A stretch of DNA of 8,444 nucleotides, from positions 1 to 8,444 of the forward strand of contig JALZWC010000298.1 of assembly GCA_023300255.1 (NCBI GenBank), given 5' to 3'. This document shows positions 4,728 to 8,444 of this stretch, one piece after another. The notes beneath the pieces are model-generated. The model saw nothing but the letters and a program-made list of their open reading frames with translations, was not told where the DNA came from and searched no databases. How positions within the stretch are numbered: position 1 is the first letter of the stretch; each line of letters starts with the position of its first letter. A program made the translations under genes and the position numbers. The stretch comes from Saprospiraceae bacterium (GTDB lineage Bacteria > Bacteroidota > Bacteroidia > Chitinophagales > Saprospiraceae).

Positions 4728-5471
4728 ATGGAGGATTTAAAATCACAAATAGATACAGATAAACTACCAAAGCATGTTGCGGTGATAATGGATGGAAATG
4801 GGAGATGGGCAAAAGCACAAGGTAAGCCGAGAGTTTTTGGACATAGACATGGCGTAAAAGCAGTGCGAGAAATAACGGAAGCAGCAGCAGAAATTGGCAT
4901 TAAATATTTGACTTTATATGCTTTTTCTACAGAAAATTGGAACCGACCGACCTTAGAAGTAACCACCTTAATGAGGTTATTAGTAGATACGATCAGTAAA
5001 GAGGTAAAAACCTTAAATAAAAATAATATTCGCTTAAAAACAATAGGAGACCTGTCTAGATTACCTAATGCAACTAGAAAGGCGCTATTAAAAGGAATCG
5101 AAGATACAAGAGATAATACTAGAATGGATTTGATCTTAGCACTTAATTATAGTGGTCGTTCGGATATTGTCAATGCTGTAAAACAGGTAGCAGGGGCAGT
5201 GAAAGCAGGAGACATGTCTATTGAGAATATTGATGAGACTAGCTTTAAAGCGTCATTGAGTACTAGAGAATTTCCTGATCCAGAACTAATGATCCGAACT
5301 AGCGGCGAAACTCGCCTGAGTAATTTTCTTCTTTGGGAACTATCCTATGCAGAATTTCAATTTTTACCTATATTTTGGCCTGACTTTCAAAAAGAACATT
5401 TATATAATTCTCTTCTTAATTTTCAGAATAAAGAGCGTCGTTTCGGTCTAATTAGTGAGCAATTGCTGTAA
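4728..5471 (+). CDS. uppS: Undecaprenyl diphosphate synthase (cis-prenyltransferase)
   Basis: The 247-residue product has the usual length for UppS. It condenses isopentenyl diphosphate in cis onto farnesyl diphosphate to make C55 undecaprenyl diphosphate, the lipid carrier for peptidoglycan and surface glycans, at the cytoplasmic face of the membrane. Diagnostic motifs are HVAVIMDGNGRWA (16-28) with catalytic Asp22, GHRHG (38-42), TLYAFSTENW (62-71), and PDPELMIRTSGETRLSNFLLW (183-203), which carries Arg190, Arg196 and Ser198 for diphosphate binding; Glu209 is a likely Mg ligand. All key residues are present. The start is the only ATG that gives the standard N-terminus. It precedes bamA, the arrangement common in Bacteroidota, but a 337-bp gap suggests that bamA may have its own promoter. 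Confidence 0.97.
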   Translation: MEDLKSQIDTDKLPKHVAVIMDGNGRWAKAQGKPRVFGHRHGVKAVREITEAAAEIGIKYLTLYAFSTENWNRPTLEVTTLMRLLVDTISKEVKTLNKNNIRLKTIGDLSRLPNATRKALLKGIEDTRDNTRMDLILALNYSGRSDIVNAVKQVAGAVKAGDMSIENIDETSFKASLSTREFPDPELMIRTSGETRLSNFLLWELSYAEFQFLPIFWPDFQKEHLYNSLLNFQNKERRFGLISEQLL

Positions 5472-5808
5472 TTAAAGCAACTCCTACGCATTTTTCTCTA
5501 AGTATACCTCTGAAAATCCTATCTATTTTTTCCTGAAGTCCTTTTCTATAAGGGTTTGTAGTAAATGGCTTGATTAACTACTATGCTTCTTTTTAGTCTC
5601 ATTAAGACTTGTTGATGTTAAATAGTGTTAAGAAAAATGTTAATTAGCCCCTAATAATTCTTTCTGCTCGTTCAATGATTAATTTTTACGACCTTTGCGC
5701 TTTTTAGTGCAATAGAAATGAAGCGATTTACACCTATTTAATCCTAAGTTCTCATTGTTCTATTATTATACTTGAATAATATATTTCGGCGAAAAGACAT
5801 ATACCTTG
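5472..5808. other. uppS-bamA intergenic region without long palindromes
   Basis: This 337-bp gap is the only long one in the window without a strong inverted repeat. It contains a short 5-bp hairpin (agtct/agact, 5595-5609), two tgttaa hexamers 10 bp apart (5616 and 5626), and a promoter-like motif listed separately. I find no ORF, RNA gene or terminator. The rather long leader before bamA could hold regulation, but nothing specific can be supported. Confidence 0.5.
5691..5698 (+). promoter_or_regulatory. Possible -7 promoter element for bamA
   Basis: GACCTTTG, followed by cg, keeps the TTTG half of the TAnnTTTG consensus but has GA in place of TA. A weak ttcaa at 5672-5676 lies near the expected -33 distance. 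If it is used, the bamA leader would be about 100 nt. Support is weak and mainly positional. Confidence 0.3.
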
Positions 5809-8337
5809 ATGAAAAAACATACGATACTATTGTTTTTATGCTTACTTGCTTGGAGTGGTGGGCAGTTATTGGCACAAGAAGGAGGATTAATTCCTGAACT
5901 TGACTATGCCGACGCTAAAGATTACGAGATTGGTGGTATAGAAGTAGTGGGTAATAGCTTTAGTGATGCTAATGCTCTAAAATCTATTGCCAAACTCAAA
6001 ATTGGTAATAAAATACGAGTACCTGGTACGTCGATTAGTAACGGTATTCGTTCTTTATGGAAATTACGTTTGTTTACAGATGTTCAAATATATGCGACTA
6101 AAATAGTCGGTGATATCGTGTTTTTAGAATTAAAAGTACAAGAGCGTCCAAGATTGAGCACTTATTCTTATGTAGGAGCAAAGAAAGCTCGCCATGAAGA
6201 ATTAAATGATATAGTTATTGGCCATCTTACTAAAGGTGGGATCGTTACAGATTCTGAAAAGAACAATGCCGTTAATGGTATTAAAAAATTCTATAAAGGA
6301 AAAGGTTATTTTGATGCCGTAATCAGCGTACAAGAAGTACTAGATACGAATAGAACTAATTCTGTCCGTTTAGTATTCGATGTAGATAAAAAGGACAAAG
6401 TAAAAATTCAAGATATTACTTTTTCTGGTAATACAGTAAAAACTAAAAAGCTTCTAAAAAAATTAGAGAATACTAAGCCAAAACGTAAAATATTCTCTTC
6501 TTCTAAGTTAATTACTAAAGACTACGAAGAAGATAAAAAAGCAATAATCGCTTATTACAATACATTAGGTTTTAGAGATGCTAGAATTGCTAGTGATAGT
6601 ATATGGAGAGAGACAGATGGAGATGTACTGTTACATATGAATATAAGTGAAGGTAATCAATATTACTTTCGAGATATTACTTGGAAAGGAAATTCCATCT
6701 ATAATGATGAAGATTTACATAGCGTTTTGGGTATTGAAAGCGGGGATATTTTCAATAAAGAATTGCTAGAAACTAGATTGAATTTTGCCCAAGATGGAAG
6801 AGATGTAAGTACGCTTTATATGGATAATGGCTATTTATTCTTTAGTGTTGATCCTGTAGAGGTAGCAATTATCGGTGATTCTATTGATTTAGAAATGAGA
6901 ATCTATGAAGGTCCACAAGCGACTATTGATAAAGTGACTATAACAGGTAACGATAGAACCCATGAGCATGTAGTTCGTAGAGAATTAAGAACCTTACCTG
7001 GTCAAAAATTTAGCCGCTCTAATATTATCCGTTCTCAAAGAGAAATCATCAACCTAGGATATTTTAATCCAGAGGCATTAGGAATTAATACCCCTGTAAA
7101 TCCACAAAGAGGAACGGTAGATGTAGAATATACGGTAGAAGAAAAGCCTTCTGATCAATTGGAATTATCCGCTGGTTGGGGGGGAGCTCAAGCTAGAGTC
7201 ATTGGTACTTTAGGGGTTACTTTTAACAACTTCTCTCTTAGAAATTTATTTAACAGGGAAGCTTGGCATCCACTACCACAAGGAGATGGACAGCGATTAT
7301 CTTTAAGAGTTCAAACGAATGGTAACTTCTTTCAATCCTATAACTTCTCTTTCACAGAGCCCTGGTTAGGTGGTAAGAAGCCAAACGCATTAACAGTAGC
7401 AGGTTCTTATACGCTATTAACAAATGGTCTAAATTCAGAGAGTGCAGGTTTTAATAAGTTATCTATATTAAGAGGGACTGTTAGTTTAGGTACTAGATTG
7501 AAATGGCCAGATGATAACTTTATTTCTAGTACTTCTTTAAGTGTTTCAGAAATTGATTTAAGAAATAGACCGACTATTCGATTAGAAGACGGTACGTTCT
7601 TGAGTGATGGAGATTTTATTAATATTTCTATTAATCAAACCATTGCTAGATCTTCGATCAGTGATCCATTGTTTCCAACAAGTGGTTCCAAGATTCAATT
7701 ATCTGTACAATTAACGCCTCCTTACTCTTTATTCAACAATAAAGATTATGACAATATTAGTCCGGAGTCAAGATTTCGATTCTTAGAATACCAAAAGTGG
7801 AAGTTTGATGCAGAGTGGTATACTTCTCTTGTAGGAAAATTGGTTTTAAAAGCATCTGCTAAAATAGGTATATTAGGTACTTATAGATCTAGAGTCGGTA
7901 CCTCTCCATTTGAAAGATTTGAATTAGGAGGTGACGGATTATCTAATCAAAGTTTTGCCTTTACAGGAAACGAAATTATCTCTTTAAGAGGATATGAAGT
8001 AGAAGATATTGAAGCTACGCAAGATGGAGGTGCGCCTATATATGATAAGTTTACTTTAGAACTTCGTTATCCTTTATCTACGAACCCTAACTCTACTATC
8101 TACGCCTTGTTATTTGCTCAAGGGGGTAATGCATGGAAATCACTTGACGAGTTCAATCCATTTGATTGGAAGCGATCGTTTGGTGGTGGTTTAAGAGTAT
8201 TCTTACCAATGTTCGGTACACTTGGATTTGATTATGGTTTCGGTTTTGATAATGAAAATATTCGATTGGCTAATCCTGACGCAAAACTATGGGATTATGG
8301 CAACTTCAATATTATCCTTGGTTTCGAACCAGAATAA
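5809..8337 (+). CDS. bamA: Outer membrane protein assembly factor BamA (Omp85 family)
   Basis: The 842-residue product is counted from ATG 5809; a TTG three bases earlier is a poorer start. A signal peptide covers about 1-22 (LLA before Gln23). Five POTRA domains follow at about 41-114, 116-195, 197-284, 286-369 and 371-447, each ending in a typical beta strand (for example VFLELKVQERP and VDVEYTVEEKPS). The 16-strand Omp85 barrel runs from about 449 to the end. LRGYE at 726-730 matches the conserved (V/I/L)RG(F/Y) motif of loop L6. BamA folds and inserts beta-barrel proteins into the outer membrane. The C-terminus is FNIILGFEPE, with the last aromatic four residues from the end. The gene follows uppS as in many Bacteroidota and is closed by a strong terminator 20 bp after the stop, so the skp/ompH genes that often come next are not in the same simple unit here. 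Confidence 0.95.
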   Translation: MKKHTILLFLCLLAWSGGQLLAQEGGLIPELDYADAKDYEIGGIEVVGNSFSDANALKSIAKLKIGNKIRVPGTSISNGIRSLWKLRLFTDVQIYATKIVGDIVFLELKVQERPRLSTYSYVGAKKARHEELNDIVIGHLTKGGIVTDSEKNNAVNGIKKFYKGKGYFDAVISVQEVLDTNRTNSVRLVFDVDKKDKVKIQDITFSGNTVKTKKLLKKLENTKPKRKIFSSSKLITKDYEEDKKAIIAYYNTLGFRDARIASDSIWRETDGDVLLHMNISEGNQYYFRDITWKGNSIYNDEDLHSVLGIESGDIFNKELLETRLNFAQDGRDVSTLYMDNGYLFFSVDPVEVAIIGDSIDLEMRIYEGPQATIDKVTITGNDRTHEHVVRRELRTLPGQKFSRSNIIRSQREIINLGYFNPEALGINTPVNPQRGTVDVEYTVEEKPSDQLELSAGWGGAQARVIGTLGVTFNNFSLRNLFNREAWHPLPQGDGQRLSLRVQTNGNFFQSYNFSFTEPWLGGKKPNALTVAGSYTLLTNGLNSESAGFNKLSILRGTVSLGTRLKWPDDNFISSTSLSVSEIDLRNRPTIRLEDGTFLSDGDFINISINQTIARSSISDPLFPTSGSKIQLSVQLTPPYSLFNNKDYDNISPESRFRFLEYQKWKFDAEWYTSLVGKLVLKASAKIGILGTYRSRVGTSPFERFELGGDGLSNQSFAFTGNEIISLRGYEVEDIEATQDGGAPIYDKFTLELRYPLSTNPNSTIYALLFAQGGNAWKSLDEFNPFDWKRSFGGGLRVFLPMFGTLGFDYGFGFDNENIRLANPDAKLWDYGNFNIILGFEPE

Positions 8338-8357
8338 TTAACGCTTTATACTTTTAT

Positions 8358-8393
8358 AAAAAAGGCCCTAAGATATGATCTTAGGGCCTTTTT
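8358..8393 (+). terminator. Strong intrinsic terminator after bamA
   Basis: A perfect 11-bp stem joins 8364-8374 (ggccctaagat) to 8378-8388 with a 3-nt loop (atg). It is flanked by an A-run (8358-8363) and a T-run (8389-8393), which can extend the stem. The U-tract on both strands makes it potentially bidirectional. It begins 20 bp after the bamA stop codon. Confidence 0.93.
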
Positions 8394-8416
8394 ACTTTTG
8401 ATTGCTGGCGTGTAAC

Positions 8417-8432
8417 CCAGAATTCATTCTGG
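8417..8432. repeat. Short palindrome at the right edge, possible REP-like fragment
   Basis: Arms ccagaat (8417-8423) and attctgg (8426-8432) pair perfectly around tc. The preceding gtaac and the central ttca echo the TAACC-stem-tgaa pattern of hairpin 2 at 3936-3954. The window ends 12 bp later, so the complete element cannot be judged. Confidence 0.4.
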
Positions 8433-8444
8433 ACAATTATCGAG

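Noticed and set aside
4706..4966. Minus-strand open frame of 86 codons
   Set aside because: It is antisense to the start of uppS, whose catalytic motif is unambiguous.
5806..5808. TTG as the bamA start codon
   Set aside because: The ATG immediately after it gives a normal signal peptide (MKKHTILLF) and is a far more usual start.

Overview
The window looks like chromosomal DNA from a low-GC member of the Bacteroidota, perhaps Saprospirales-like. The phylum call rests on three things: uppS directly followed by bamA, lipoprotein and sulfatase genes typical of marine polysaccharide users, and promoter-like TAnnTTTG motifs in place of E. coli-type boxes. The lower-rank placement is a guess. Shine-Dalgarno sequences are mostly absent, as expected for the phylum.

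Layout: (1) 1-216 is intergenic and filled with nested palindromes. (2) 217-2983 holds a divergent pair of predicted lipoproteins, a DUF1080/3-keto-disaccharide-hydrolase-like protein on the minus strand and an SGSH-like S1 sulfatase on the plus strand. A 163-bp palindrome lies between them. (3) 2984-4727 holds two conserved-looking genes of unknown function, a 199-residue helical protein and a roughly 100-residue multi-zinc-ribbon protein. Every gap there contains hairpins, including a second copy of the 163-bp element. (4) 4728-8337 carries two envelope genes: uppS (undecaprenyl diphosphate synthase, making the lipid carrier for peptidoglycan and surface glycans) and bamA (outer-membrane beta-barrel assembly). 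A strong intrinsic terminator closes bamA.

The lipoprotein pair plausibly works on sulfated glycans at the cell surface, with the sulfatase removing sulfate groups and the DUF1080 protein acting on a sugar; the exact substrates cannot be read from the sequence. UppS and BamA are housekeeping functions.

I see no defence system, CRISPR array, transposase, tRNA or rRNA. The unusual content is non-coding: almost every intergenic gap except the one between uppS and bamA carries a long inverted repeat. Two copies of one element share a central core of about 83 bp but have unrelated outer arms of about 40 bp, and each copy's arms remain self-complementary. A second two-hairpin element runs into the start codon region of the zinc-ribbon gene. 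A terminator with a TTCG loop points along the minus strand where no minus-strand gene is visible.
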